Counted from the first letter of the stretch, positions 45,780 to 55,899 are shown. The stretch is 64,000 nt of DNA from Parelaphostrongylus tenuis (GCA_019055375.1 JAHQIW010006916.1:25335-89334), one strand, 5' to 3'. The notes: generated by a model not told the origin, from the sequence alone. Translations and numbers: made by a program.

Positions 45780-46325
45780 TGCCTTGTATGATCTTTCTAC
45801 TTTTCTTTCTTTGTAGGGCGCTCTCATGAAATTTCATTCGATCAGTGGCTTTTAGATGGACGTATATATACCGTACCATCATGCCACTTCAAATGATTAT
45901 AGACTAAAATTTCATATCAGTTTATGTATAATTATGGAAGATGTCATCACTAATGATATCCATCAGTCCTGTAATCCAAATGAGAGCAAGTTAGTGTTGG
46001 CTCCATCGATATATCTGAGTGACATAAATTTATTAACAATAAAACACCATAACTCGATCGTAGTATGTGATATGCAAAGAGTATTAGAAGAGGTGTCGCG
46101 GTACCGGCAGTAAACATTATGTGGTTTTACCTTCAACTTCTTGGTTTCGCATATCTTTCGTATAGTGAAGGCACTGAGACGAAATAGGGAAATCTTCAGA
46201 AAACATAAAGTTTCAAATACTGCAGCGGCTGCAATCTCGGTAGGCAATTATGACTATTAAATCCTGAAGTGGTGTTGTTTTGGCACAATTCATTCCGTTT
46301 GAGTAGCAGTATTTCGGCAAAAACG
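45780..46325. other. No gene recognised
   Basis: AT-rich DNA with overlapping frames on both strands (45856-46113 plus, 45963-46247 minus) and nothing to separate them from chance. Confidence 0.35.
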
Positions 46326-46329
46326 GGAA

Positions 46330-47222
46330 CAGTGGCAACCGTTAAGTACTACTTCTCTGACCGGTTAAAGGACAAGCGTGGGCGAGATGGTGGTCAGGGA
46401 CGTCGCTGCGGGACCGAGACAATGGTTGCGCCGCTTACTTCAGCGGGGTGGCGGTCAGTATCGTGTTGTGCTGGCGTCCTGGTCGATTCTGTGTCTCCTT
46501 GCCTTGCTGCGCCACTTTCTTGCCTTCGGTTCTCCGCCTCTGTTCTGACTCTGATTCTCTGACTCTACTCTTGTTGCTGCGTATGAAGCGATTGTGGCCT
46601 ATCTTGTCCATTGATTCTGTCCTCGATTGATTGTTATTGTTCCTATTGCTTACGATGGTCATACATTCTGAGCAGAGCTGCTGGCGATTAAAGCGGCGGG
46701 CCAGCCCCGTGTACCCTCTGATTGACTCGCCACCGGGGGATGGGTTCCAGTACTCGTACATAGACCAGGTTTCCAAAACCCCACTGGCTACCACACCTAC
46801 CGGTGCTTTTTCCATTCCCGGGGCAATCATAACTACACCTCAAGGTTCGTCGCCTAGTCAATCTCCGTCATTCTAGACATGTAGGGCGCCATCCTCATGT
46901 TACATGATTGCATTATCGCTCAGACGGAGCAGTATTCTGTTACGTGCTATTATTTTATATTACTCTGCTCATGTGTATAATAGGTTGCTTTTGGTAGATT
47001 CGATAAAAAAGAGGTGTAATCTGCTATCGTCTCCATTTCAACACAACAGAAAACCACTAAACTTACACCACATTTAGTGCATTGGTTGGAAAGAAGTATA
47101 ATCCAAATGGACCTGATGCGAACATTGGCACTGCTCTGCACACTACACTTTGACACATCGCCGTTACCTGCATATTGCCAATCACCTAGGCAAGTTTCCC
47201 ATTTTTTACTCAATAAAACGAA
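46330..47222 (+). repeat. Direct-repeat unit, copy 1, ending near AATAAA
   Basis: About 550 bp (46330-46880) is roughly 80% similar by eye to 55085-55650: shared blocks 'tactacttctctgaccggtt', 'gtcgctgcgggaccgagaca', 'cttcagcggggtggcggtca'. A plus frame at 46631-46876 ends in Pro/Ser/Thr-rich sequence (TGAFSIPGAIITTPQGSSPS). A minus frame (46435-46830) is also open. CTCAATAAAACG at about 47209 could be a polyadenylation signal. It abuts the left inverted arm. Function unknown. Confidence 0.5.
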
Positions 47223-47253
47223 TTAGATCTACAAGGAAAGCTATGAGACCTTG

Positions 47254-49155
47254 AGAGTTCTCACAGTTGACGTAGAATTGGCGGGAGCATGCATTATTGT
47301 TATGCCAGCGGTTCTTTTCGGGCAATCCTTTTGATCTTTTGTCATATCCATCTTAGCACATAGTGCCGCCACCGTGTTGTCGACAATGATACAGCGCTTT
47401 GGAGCATAGTTCCTGTCGACTACAAGAGAATTTATCCCTTACGAAGACATCTTCTTCTATTTTTATACGTCTTCACCTACATCGATCCGTGCCCAAATTA
47501 ATGCAATCCCTAATTCTCACGTCGTGACGATCGTCGCGGCGCAACATTCGACGTCTGATTCAGCTGCGTAGGTGACTTCGAGCTCGAAGCAGCTTACGCA
47601 TAGATGGTGTCGGTTTCTGGGCAATGGCTAACCATGACTGTTGCACCGCAAATGGTCGAAACAATTGCTGAGAGTCAGAAGACTGCCCTGCTGCGGTCCG
47701 TGCGGTTGATGCCACGGTGTAAGGTTGGCATGGACCATGTGGAGAAAAGATCGGCGGATATCCAGCATAATTTGTCCATGGCGCCTGATGAGGAAACAGG
47801 TCCAGGCGTCGATGGAGGAGTCGCTGTCCGAAAACCGCATTGATCGCCATTTCCCATTTGAGAAAATGGGTGAGGCGATAATTCATTTGATGTACTATTA
47901 AAGGGCGACCGCAACTCATAGTTCGATTCGGACAAATCAATCGGTGAGCGATAAGGGGAGTGATTCGGTGGAAAGCAATGGCGTCTTCCAGGACTTCTAG
48001 CTGTTTTCCGAGTAGTGCGCCGGAGGCGACGGATTTTCTGAAAGCAGTGCATCCTGCCTGCTTTTCCAGCTCGGCGAAAAGCAGTGGATAGACTTCGCTA
48101 TGCTCTATGACGTCTTTCTTCCTATTGCTCCATCTGCGCATTCTCCGCCCTCGTGTTATCGAAAGCAAATTACTGCTGCAGCTGCTCCGAAAATCTTGAG
48201 GGGTTGCCGGCTGTCCTTCCGTGTTCCTGCACACAAGTGGTGTCAGTGGCAATCCGTCTTTGTACACAGACGGAGGTCTTGTCGTGGCCGTTCTGCAATC
48301 TCTCTCAAGCAGCGCTCCCGACGAAGATTCCTTTCCGTTTGCCTGGTACATGACTAAAACAGCTGTTGCGTGTTCTTCCACATAACTCAGAAATTCCACA
48401 TTCTTTCGAGCAGCTGATGAAGACCGGTCTTTCCTGATAACGACGCAAGTGTTTTCTGTGTTATTGCGCCATCTACAAAGGCACGATACTGTCATGCCCA
48501 AATAAACGAAGTATTTCTCACATTTCTGCATTGGTAGTTGTAATGATTCTTCGATTCTTTGATCTGAGCATAGTGCCCAGCGAGATGTTCGGCTATACCG
48601 ATCACTGAGAATAACATGTCCGAGCGGTGCCCTGTTCCAAGTGGTATGTAACCTCTTCCATATTTCTATCAACTGCTCTCGTTCGCAAATTAAAAAATAG
48701 GTTTTCTCGTTTGGTTCTTAAAAAGTATATGGATCCGTTGCTGATTTGACGAGGAGCGAACGCAATTTTCGATAGTGACTCTATGGTAGACGTCTAGCAG
48801 CGATAGATTAGATACGGGAGTGGGTGGATATTTTCGAATCCTTCTTGGTCGATAAAGGCAGCACGAAAGTGTTGTATTCATTATAGTAGCGAATGCCCTG
48901 TCGGTTGATATGTGTTTGTACGCCTGCCACGCGGATTAATCTGTTAGGAAACACAGCTAGGATAATTCGTGTTATGAGAAACAACTTCAAACTTGGATAA
49001 ACAAAACAAAATAACAATACAACAGCAGCTTCGAATTGTCCATATTTGACTCCTGGACCAGTCGCGGCACGAATTCGCGGACCACCTCAGCTGGGGCCAC
49101 CTTCCATTAGGGCCAAGGGTCCCCCGGCTGCCGAGCGATCAACAGGTACAGCTGG
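47254..49155 (-). repeat. Left arm of a ~1.9 kb inverted duplication
   Basis: Reads as the reverse complement of 52833-54733: matched positions sum to about 101,985 across the whole arm. The protein-coding part differs by only a few residues and one small indel. The outer breakpoint is at 47253, where shared AACTCTCA turns into unrelated sequence. The inner breakpoint is at about 49155, next to a duplicated 'gagcgatcaacaggtaca' motif and the 28S fragment. Confidence 0.9.
47560..48672 (-). CDS. Unrecognised 370-codon ORF, left-arm copy
   Basis: Long open frame on the minus strand. Its N-terminal ~50 residues differ from the right-arm copy because of an indel. From CEKYFVYLGMTVSCLCRW onward it is nearly identical. 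Features: a Cys cluster (KCEKYF, SCLCRW, NTC), a basic stretch RGRRMRRWSNRKKD, and a Gln/Ser/Pro-rich end. No known domain was recognised. Frames overlapping its 3' half are also protein-like (Ser/Pro-rich, 47675-48052), so the true frame may switch or the gene may be spliced. Antisense frames are considered shadows. Confidence 0.45.
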   Translation of the reverse strand: MIEIWKRLHTTWNRAPLGHVILSDRYSRTSRWALCSDQRIEESLQLPMQKCEKYFVYLGMTVSCLCRWRNNTENTCVVIRKDRSSSAARKNVEFLSYVEEHATAVLVMYQANGKESSSGALLERDCRTATTRPPSVYKDGLPLTPLVCRNTEGQPATPQDFRSSCSSNLLSITRGRRMRRWSNRKKDVIEHSEVYPLLFAELEKQAGCTAFRKSVASGALLGKQLEVLEDAIAFHRITPLIAHRLICPNRTMSCGRPLIVHQMNYRLTHFLKWEMAINAVFGQRLLHRRLDLFPHQAPWTNYAGYPPIFSPHGPCQPYTVASTARTAAGQSSDSQQLFRPFAVQQSWLAIAQKPTPSMRKLLRARSHLRS

Positions 49156-49164
49156 TCAACAGCC

Positions 49165-49480
49165 GAGCGATCAACAGGTACATGATACAAGGCATAAGCC
49201 AGTATCTTAGGATCGACTGACCCACATTCAACTACTGTTCACGTGGAACCCTTCTCCACTTCAGTCTTCAAGGATCGAACTTAAATATTTGCTACTACCA
49301 CCGAGATCTGCACTGACGGAAGCTTCAGTTGGGCCTACGCCCAAAACCTTCAACGCAACCGCCACGACCCTCCTACTCGTTGCGACCAGACGTATATAAT
49401 AGCACACACACACGTACATGTCAGCAACGGTTGGGTATAGGTCATTCGCTCAAGCGCCATCCATTTTCAGGGCTAGTTGA

Positions 49481-49514
<34 letters not shown>

Positions 49515-49839
49515 ATACCGACTTCCATGGCCACCGTCCTGCTGTCTATATCAACCAACGCCTTTTATGGGATCTAATGAGCGAATAGTTTGGCACCTTA
49601 ACCCAACGTTTGGTTCATCCCACAGCGCCAGTTCTGCTTACCAAAAATGGCCCACTTAGAGTTCACGTTCGTGTCAACAGTTCATTCACACATCATCAAA
49701 TCATTGAAAATGTGATGATAAAGAAACCGAGACAACATACCCATTGAAAGTTTGAGAATAGGTTGAGATCGTTTCGACCCCAAGTCCTCTAATCATTCGC
49801 TTTACCGGATATAACCGCAACGAACTCCAGCTATCCTGG

Positions 49840-49879
<40 letters not shown>

Positions 49880-50910
49880 AGTCTTTCGCCCCTATACCCA
49901 AGTCTATCGATCGATTTGCACGTCAGAACCGATACGGACTTCCATCAGAGTTTCCTCTGACTTCGTCCTGCTCAGGCATAGTTCACCATCTTTCGGGTCG
50001 CAACCTGTACGCTCTACCGCTGCCCATCTGCATGCAGACAAGACAGGGCCATGGTGTGATGTCTCTTTTGTGTTTTGTGCATCATCATATAGAGACATTT
50101 CCCATGTCAACCGGTTAACCGTGCCTTTACTTTCATTTCGCCTTTAGGTTTTTCCACCTATTGACTCGCGTACAAGTTACACTCCTCGGTCCGTGTTTCA
50201 AGACGGGTCGGAGAGGTGATTGACTTTTATACTGACATAATTGTCAATAAATCAATATCGACATCAACATACAACAAATCTTACCATGACAAGACACAAG
50301 ACACCATTCTATGTGAATAAAATGGGCAACATGTCAATCAAGTTCGAAATGTGTAGTCGATGCTGTCAGTACAGTTATTAATGGCATACATATTACTTGA
50401 TCATATTCATCACCGAAAAAGAGAAATGAATACGATTTTTGTCATACTTAGCCATTAAACTACGTCAACTCTCTCCGGTTCAACTTCAACGATTTCACGT
50501 TCTCTTGAACTCTCTCTTCAAAGTTCTTTGCAACTTTCCTTCACAGTACTTGTTTGCTATCGAATTCGCGTCCGTATTTAGCCTTAGATGAAGTTTATCA
50601 CCCACTTAAGGCTGCACTTTCAAGCAACCCGACTCCAAGGTATAATCGATACGATATGTTCAACTATCCGCACAGGTCTCGCACCCTCTCTGGACATTGG
50701 CCCCTATCAAAGGAACTTTGGACATGCTAAACATATCGACAATCATACCTATACGCTACATTTCTTTACGATTTAACATCGAAAGATTCAGCGTTGGGCT
50801 CATCCCAGTTCACTCGCCGTTACTTTGGGAATCCTAGTTAGTTTCTTTTCCTCCGCTAAATGATATGCTTAAGTTCAGCGGGTAATCACATCTGAGTTCA
50901 GGTTGCGTTT
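49165..50910 (-). rRNA. 28S rRNA 5' fragment, probably pseudogene
   Basis: The minus strand starts with the 28S 5' region (CGCTGAACTTAAGCATATCA, GGAGGAAAAGAAACTAACTA) and continues through 'gaaggaaagttgcaaagaac', the 'gacccgaaagatggtgaact' domain and 'tagctggttccctccgaag' to a break near 49165, roughly half of a 28S gene. Invariant sites are changed: GTACCGTGAGGGAAAG reads GTACTGTGAAGGAAAG, and ATTCCCCTAGTAACGG reads ATTCCCAAAGTAACGG. Many changes are C to T or G to A. The break joins directly to the inverted arm. Confidence 0.9.
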
Positions 50911-51405
50911 TACAAGTGATTGTAAACATAATAATAATGATGATGAGAATTTTGTGCTCAACATGCATTATCTATGTCTAGTGTTAATAGCTTTGTTATT
51001 ACCGTCGAATACATGTCATCCATCATCAATGATTCTGTTTTTTTTTTCGATTTATATTCATGATTTTCAATGATACCCATTGATAATCAACATTAACGAT
51101 GGTGGTAACAACATCACTAGCATAGGCACATATCATCATATATTATATTCGGTATAATAATACATACATACATATTCACTGTATGTACATTATTATTAAA
51201 TGTTGCCATTGTCGTAATTCTTCACTAAAACGGGAATCATCGTCTTGACGAATACCGTTTGACAAATCTAGTCGTCGCATACATAGAGAAGCATAGATAT
51301 TATATCATGTCATACATCCATGTTTTTCCTCTATGTTTATTGCATATGCAACTTGACTAGAGTAGAATTTCTTCAACAACCCTGAACCATATGTGCCGAA
51401 GGGAA
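50911..51405 (-). other. ITS2-like spacer, no 5.8S found
   Basis: Continues 5' of the 28S on the minus strand with AT-rich, ATGATG- and TACATA-rich spacer sequence as expected for ITS2. I found no 5.8S sequence. Near 51,405 the DNA switches to plus-strand 18S, so the transcription-unit order is broken here. Confidence 0.5.
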
Positions 51406-51409
51406 AACC

Positions 51410-52488
51410 CAACGGCGCTGTAATTTCAGCTCCACTAGTGTAAATCGTCATTGCTGCGGTTAAAAAGCTCGTAGTTGGATCTGAGTCGCATGCAATGATT
51501 CGCCTTTGGCGTTAATCATTGTTGTGACTATTTGCTGGTTTTCTATTGAAATTTCGATTTCTATAGTGGCTAGCGAGTTTACTTTGAATAAATTAAAGTG
51601 CTCAGAACAAGCGTTTGCTTGAATGGTCGATCATGGAATAATAAAAGAGGACTTCGGTTCTATTTATTGGTTCAGGAACTGAAATAATGGTTAAGAGGGA
51701 CAATTCGGGGGCATTCGTATCCCTGCGCGAGAGGTGAAATTCGTGGACCGCAGGGGGACGCCCTAAAGCGAAAGCATTTGCCAAGAATGTCTTCATTAAT
51801 CAAGAACGAAAGTCAGAGGTTCGAAGGCGATTAGATACCGCCCTAGTTCTGACCGTAAACTATGCCATCTAGCGATCCGATGGGGTATTGTTGCCTTGTC
51901 GAGGAGCTTCCCGGAAACGAAAGTCTTTCGGTTCCTGGGGTAGTATGGTTGCAAAGCTGAAACTTAAAGAAATTGACGGAATGGCACCACCAGGAGTGGA
52001 GCCTGCGGCTTAATTTGACTCAACACGGGAAAACTCACCCGGCCCGGACACCGTAAGGATTGACAGATTGAAAGCTCTTTCTCGATTTGGTGGTTGGTGG
52101 TGCATGGCCGTTCTTAGTTGGTGGAGCGATTTGTCTGGTTTATTCCGATAACGAGCGAGACTCTAGCCTGCTAAATAGTGACTAGATACATATGTCTAGT
52201 CTACTTCTTAGAGGGATAAGCGGTGTTTAGCCGCACGAGATTGAGCGATAACAGGTCTGTGATGCCCTTAGATGTTCGGGGCTGCACGCGCGCTACAATG
52301 GAAGAATCAGCTGGCCTATCCATTACCGAAAGGTATTGGTAAACCGTTGAAACTCTTCCGTGACCGGGATAGGGAATTGTAATTATTTCCCTTGAACGAG
52401 GAATTCCTAGTAAGTGTGAGTCATCAGCTCACGCTGATTACGTCCCTGCCATTTGTACACACCGCCCGTCGCTGTCCGGGACTCCTGG
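51410..52488 (+). rRNA. 18S rRNA 3' two-thirds, truncated, probably pseudogene
   Basis: From 'tcgtcattgctgcggttaaa' through 'ggttcgaaggcgattagata', 'gcctgcggcttaatttgact', 'tagccgcacgagattgagcg' and 'gtacacaccgcccgtcgctg', ending abruptly at CCGGGACT, before the final ~110 bases and the GTAACAAGG end. The first third is missing. Substitutions occur at near-universal positions: TGACGGAAGGGCACC reads TGACGGAATGGCACC, AAATTCTTGGACC reads AAATTCGTGGACC, GATCAGATACC reads GATTAGATACC. It is therefore unlikely to be a functional rRNA. Confidence 0.92.
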
Positions 52489-52832
52489 ACCAGTCGCGGC
52501 ACGAATTCGCGGACCACCTCAGCTGGGGGCCACCTCCCATTGGGTCTACACCAACTCCGCAATACAAAAAAGATGTATCTTCATGTGCTCTTCCTTCTTG
52601 TTTCTTTTTTCATCTTTTCTCACAATTCGCTTCGAACCTTAGTTATACGTTTCACCTGAATATCAATTACAGGTCATTTTCTTTCTCTTTCTCTTTCCTT
52701 TTCTGCAGGACGGGTTCAGACCACTCAAGCCATTAGCGACGATCAGCTTTTACGGGAACAGAAGCATTCAGGTGTTTTCTCTTCTTGTTTCTTTGTGCAT
52801 TTCTTAAGATGTTCGTTCAGGCTGGACCAGCT
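52489..52832 (+). repeat. Junction segment with inverted copy of arm sequence and exon cassette 1
   Basis: Immediately after the truncated 18S, 52489-52545 is an inverted copy of 52862-52925 ('cacgaattcgcggaccacct'), also present in plus sense at 49050-49110. Then comes a short exon-like end AATACAAAAAAGAT|GTATCT and a pyrimidine-rich intron. The 52590-52830 part is directly repeated at 54780-55020. Confidence 0.75.
52709..52771 (+). CDS. 63-nt internal exon, copy 1
   Basis: Flanked by CTTTTCTGCAG and GTGTTTTCTC. In the frame carried over from the exon at 54661-54769 it reads RVQTTQAISDDQLLREQKHS. Identical in sequence to 54908-54970, about 2.2 kb downstream. In this copy the preceding exon is not the same (GTATCT donor after a PTPQYKKD-like end). 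Confidence 0.5.
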
Positions 52833-54733
52833 GTACCTGTTGATCGCTCGGCAGCCGGGGGACCCTTGGCCCTAATGGAAGGTGGCCCCAGCTGAGGTGG
52901 TCTGCGAATTCGTGCCACGACTGATCCAGGAGTTAAATATGGAAAATTCCAAGCTGAGGTTAAATTGTTATTTTGTTTTGGTTCTATCCAAGTTTGAGAT
53001 TGTTTTTCTTAACGAGAATTATTCTAGCTGTGTTTCCTAACAGATTAATCCGCGTGGCAGGCGTAGAAACACATATCAACCGTCAGGGCATTCGCCACTA
53101 TGATGAATACAACGCTTTCGTGCTGCCTTTATCGACCAAGAAGGATTCGGAAATATCCACCCACTCCCGTATCTAATCTATCGCTGCTAGACGTCTACCA
53201 TAGAGTCACTATCGGAAATTGCGTTCGCTCCTCGTCAAATCAGCAACGGATCCATCTACTTTTTAGAACCAAACGAGAACACCTATTTTTGAATTTGACG
53301 AACGAGAGCAGTTGATAGAAATATGGAAGAGGTTATCATACCACTTGGAACAGGGCACCGCTCGGGCATGTTATTCTCAGTGATCGGTATAGCCGAACAT
53401 CTCGCTGGGCACTATGCTCAGATCAAAGAATCGAAGAATCATTACAACTACCAATGCAGAAAATGTGAGAAATACTTCGTTTATTTGGGCATGACAGTAT
53501 CGTGCCTTTGTAGATGGCGCAATAACACAGAAAACACTTGCGTCGTTATCAGGAAAGACCGGTCTTCATCAGCTGCTCGAAAGAATGTGGAATTTCTGAG
53601 TTATGTGGAAGAACACGCAACAGCTGTTTTAGTCATGTACCAGGCAAACGGAAAGGAATCTTCGTCGGGAGCGCTGCTTGAGAGAGATTGCAGAACGGCC
53701 ACGACAAGACCTCCGTCTGTGTACAAAGACGGATTGCCACTGACACCACTTGTGTGCAGGAACACGGAAGGACAGCCGGCAACCCCTCAAGATTTTCGGA
53801 GCAGCTGCAGCAGTAATTTGCTTTCGATAACACGAGGGCGGAGAATGCGCAGATGGAGCAATAGGAAGAAAGACGTCATAGAGCATAGCGAAGTCTATCC
53901 ACTGCTTTTCGCCGAGCTGGAAAAGCAGGCAGGATGCACTGCTTTCAGAAAATCCGTCGCCTCCGGCGCACTACTCGGAAAACAGCTAGAAGTCCTGGGA
54001 AGACGCCATTGCTTTCACCGAATCACTCCCCTTATCGCTCACCGATTGATTTGTCCGAATCGAACTATGAGTTGCGGTCGCCCTTTAATAATACATCAAT
54101 TGAATTATCGCCTCACCCATTTTCTCAAATGGGAAATGGCGATCAATGCGGTTTTCGGACAGCGACTCCTCCATCGACGCCTGGACCTGTTTCCTCATCA
54201 GGCGCCATGGACAAATTATGCTGGATATCCGCCGATCTTTTCTCCACATGGTCCATGCCAACCTTACACCGTGGCATCAACCGCACGGACCGCAGCAGGG
54301 CAGTCTTCTGACTCTCAGCAATTGTTTCGGCCATTTGCGGTGCAACAGTCATGGTTAGCCATTGCCCAGAAACCGACACCATCTATGCGTAAGCTGCTTC
54401 GAGCTCGAAGTCACCTACGCAGCTGAATCAGACGTCGAATGTTGCGCCGCGACGATCGTCACGACGTGAGAATTAGGGATTGCATTAATTTGGGCACGGA
54501 TCGATGTAGGTAAAGACGTATAAAAATAGAAGAAGATGTCTTCGTAAGGGATAAATTCTCTTGTAGTCGACAGGAACTATACTCCACAGCGCTGTATCAT
54601 TGTCGACAACACGGTGGCGGCACTATGTGCTAAGATGGATATGACAAAAGATCAAAAGGATTGTCCGAAAAGAACCGCTGGCATAACAATAATGCATGCT
54701 CCCGCCAATTCTACGTCAACTGTGAGAACTCTC
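52833..54733 (+). repeat. Right arm of a ~1.9 kb inverted duplication
   Basis: Mirror of 47254-49155. It contains, in order, GC-rich sequence with coding look (VAPAEVVCEFVPRLIQELN), a segment reading RLIRVAGVETHINRQGI, and the ORF at 53323-54426. Differences from the left arm are a few substitutions and short indels (for example near 53290-53450). The arms enclose about 3.7 kb. Confidence 0.9.
53323..54426 (+). CDS. Unrecognised 367-codon ORF, right-arm copy
   Basis: Starts at an ATG (MEEVIIPLGTGHRSGM) and is open to a TGA after RSHLRS. The N-terminal part (SVIGIAEHLAGHYAQIKES, YQCRKCEKYFVYLG) looks more natural than in the left arm, where an indel changes the frame, so this copy is probably closer to the ancestral sequence. 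A Cys-rich segment, a basic middle and a Gln/Pro-rich end are visible. QQLFRPFAVQQSW near the C-terminus resembles QQVRPFAAHKN in the downstream exon at 54661-54769, suggesting an internal duplication. No family identified; it could be part of a spliced gene. Confidence 0.45.
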   Translation: MEEVIIPLGTGHRSGMLFSVIGIAEHLAGHYAQIKESKNHYNYQCRKCEKYFVYLGMTVSCLCRWRNNTENTCVVIRKDRSSSAARKNVEFLSYVEEHATAVLVMYQANGKESSSGALLERDCRTATTRPPSVYKDGLPLTPLVCRNTEGQPATPQDFRSSCSSNLLSITRGRRMRRWSNRKKDVIEHSEVYPLLFAELEKQAGCTAFRKSVASGALLGKQLEVLGRRHCFHRITPLIAHRLICPNRTMSCGRPLIIHQLNYRLTHFLKWEMAINAVFGQRLLHRRLDLFPHQAPWTNYAGYPPIFSPHGPCQPYTVASTARTAAGQSSDSQQLFRPFAVQQSWLAIAQKPTPSMRKLLRARSHLRS

Positions 54734-54769
54734 AGCAACAGGTTCGGCCATTTGCGGCGCACAAAAATG
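54661..54769 (+). CDS. Exon with possible chitin-binding (CBM14-like) core
   Basis: Open frame SEKNRWHNNNACSRQFYVN, CENSQQQVRPFAAHKN ending AAAATG|GTATATC. The C-x3-FY-x-x-C spacing followed by a V-R-P turn recalls the core of peritrophin-A (CBM14) domains of nematode cuticle and eggshell proteins, but the C-x7-C spacing is long and the Cys expected after V-R-P is Phe. The left arm has the same sequence up to CENSQ and then diverges. Treat as a weak domain suggestion. Confidence 0.35.
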
Positions 54770-54907
54770 GTATATCTTTATGTACTCTTCCTTCTTGTTT
54801 CTTTTTTTTCTTCTTTTCTTACATTTCGCTTCGAACCTTAGTTATACGTTTCACCTGAATATCAATTACAGGTCATTTTCTTTCTCTTTCTCTTTCCTTT
54901 TCTGCAG

Positions 54908-54970
54908 GACGGGTTCAGACCACTCAAGCCATTAGCGACGATCAGCTTTTACGGGAACAGAAGCATTCAG
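54908..54970 (+). CDS. 63-nt internal exon, copy 2
   Basis: Same exon as 52709-52771, between CTTTTCTGCAG and GTGTTTTCTC. The phase is compatible with the exon at 54661-54769 (AATG + GA gives Gly), supporting a real spliced gene here. The intron upstream is a ~140-nt pyrimidine-rich sequence. Confidence 0.55.
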
Positions 54971-55084
54971 GTGTTTTCTCTTCTTGTTTCTTTGTGCATT
55001 TCTTAAGATGTTCGTTCAGGCTGGAACTGCTCTACCTGTTGATCGCTCGGCGGCCGAGGGCACCCTTGTCCGGCCGGAGTGTAG

Positions 55085-55830
55085 CAGCATTTCCGTGGAA
55101 CGGTTACTACTTCTCTGAGCGGTTGAAGGGCCAGCGTGGACGAGACTGGTGGTCAAGATTATGACATCGCTGCGGGACCGAGGCAATGATTGCGCTGCCC
55201 ACTTCAGCGGGGTGGCGGTCAGTATCGAGTTGTGCTGGCATCCTGTTCGGTTTGGTGTCGCTTTGCCTTGCTCCGCCACTTTACTTGCCTTTGTTTCTCT
55301 GCCTCTGCCTGAGCCCGAATTTCTGACTCTGCTCTCGTTGCTGCGTATGAAGAGATTGTGGTCCACCTTGTCCATTTACTCTGTCATCGATTAGTTATTA
55401 CTGTTCGTGTCTATTTGCGAGGCTCATACATTGTGAGCGGAGCTTGCGGCTACGGCGGTTGACCAAGTCCTTTGCGGTTCTGTTTGGCCCGCCAACGGGG
55501 ATGTGTCCGGTCCTAGCATACAGACCCCAAGCTTTCCGACATATTTAATCACCCACTGGCTCCCATCCTCGGTGTATAGGTCTGCTCGGGGCACGCATAA
55601 CTGCTTCCGAGGTCCACCGCCTAGTCAAGCCCCGCAGACTATCAGTTCATCTCGCTCACTCATTAATCCTCAGCTCACATCGTTTCACTTCACCACTACG
55701 CACTTACTTATATCGTGATATTATCGTGGTTACAGCTATGCGCCGATTTTATTGTTATGTTCTTGTTGTGTTGTTGTTGTATTTATGTATATATATTAGG
55801 TTGTCTTGTTACTCTCTATAATAAATTTAA
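55085..55830 (+). repeat. Direct-repeat unit, copy 2, ending near AATAAA
   Basis: Diverged direct copy of 46330-46880 ('tactacttctctgagcggtt', 'tcgctgcgggaccgaggcaa', 'cttcagcggggtggcggtca'), continuing to CTATAATAAATTTAAT at about 55817. It follows the duplicated exon after the segment 'ctacctgttgatcgctcggc', which also ends the right arm's start. Confidence 0.5.
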
Positions 55831-55899
55831 TATTCACTCGCGTCAACATCAGTAGCCGTCAGCGGCATCAATCATCAGTCAATCTACAAACCAATCACT

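Noticed and set aside
48100..48357. Antisense ORFs inside the arms (85 and 66 codons, also 53629-53886)
   Set aside because: They are mirror shadows of the longer arm ORF and occur in both arms only because the arms are duplicated.
49060..49080. Sequence resembling an EcoRI cDNA adapter (cacgaattcgcgg)
   Set aside because: The base order differs from the common GAATTCGGCACGAG adapter, and the block occurs three times as part of longer coding-like homologous sequence.
52976..53000. Spliced-leader-like phrase 'atccaagtttgag'
   Set aside because: Only the last part of the nematode SL1 exon resembles it; there is no donor GT in place, no SL RNA body and no Sm site.
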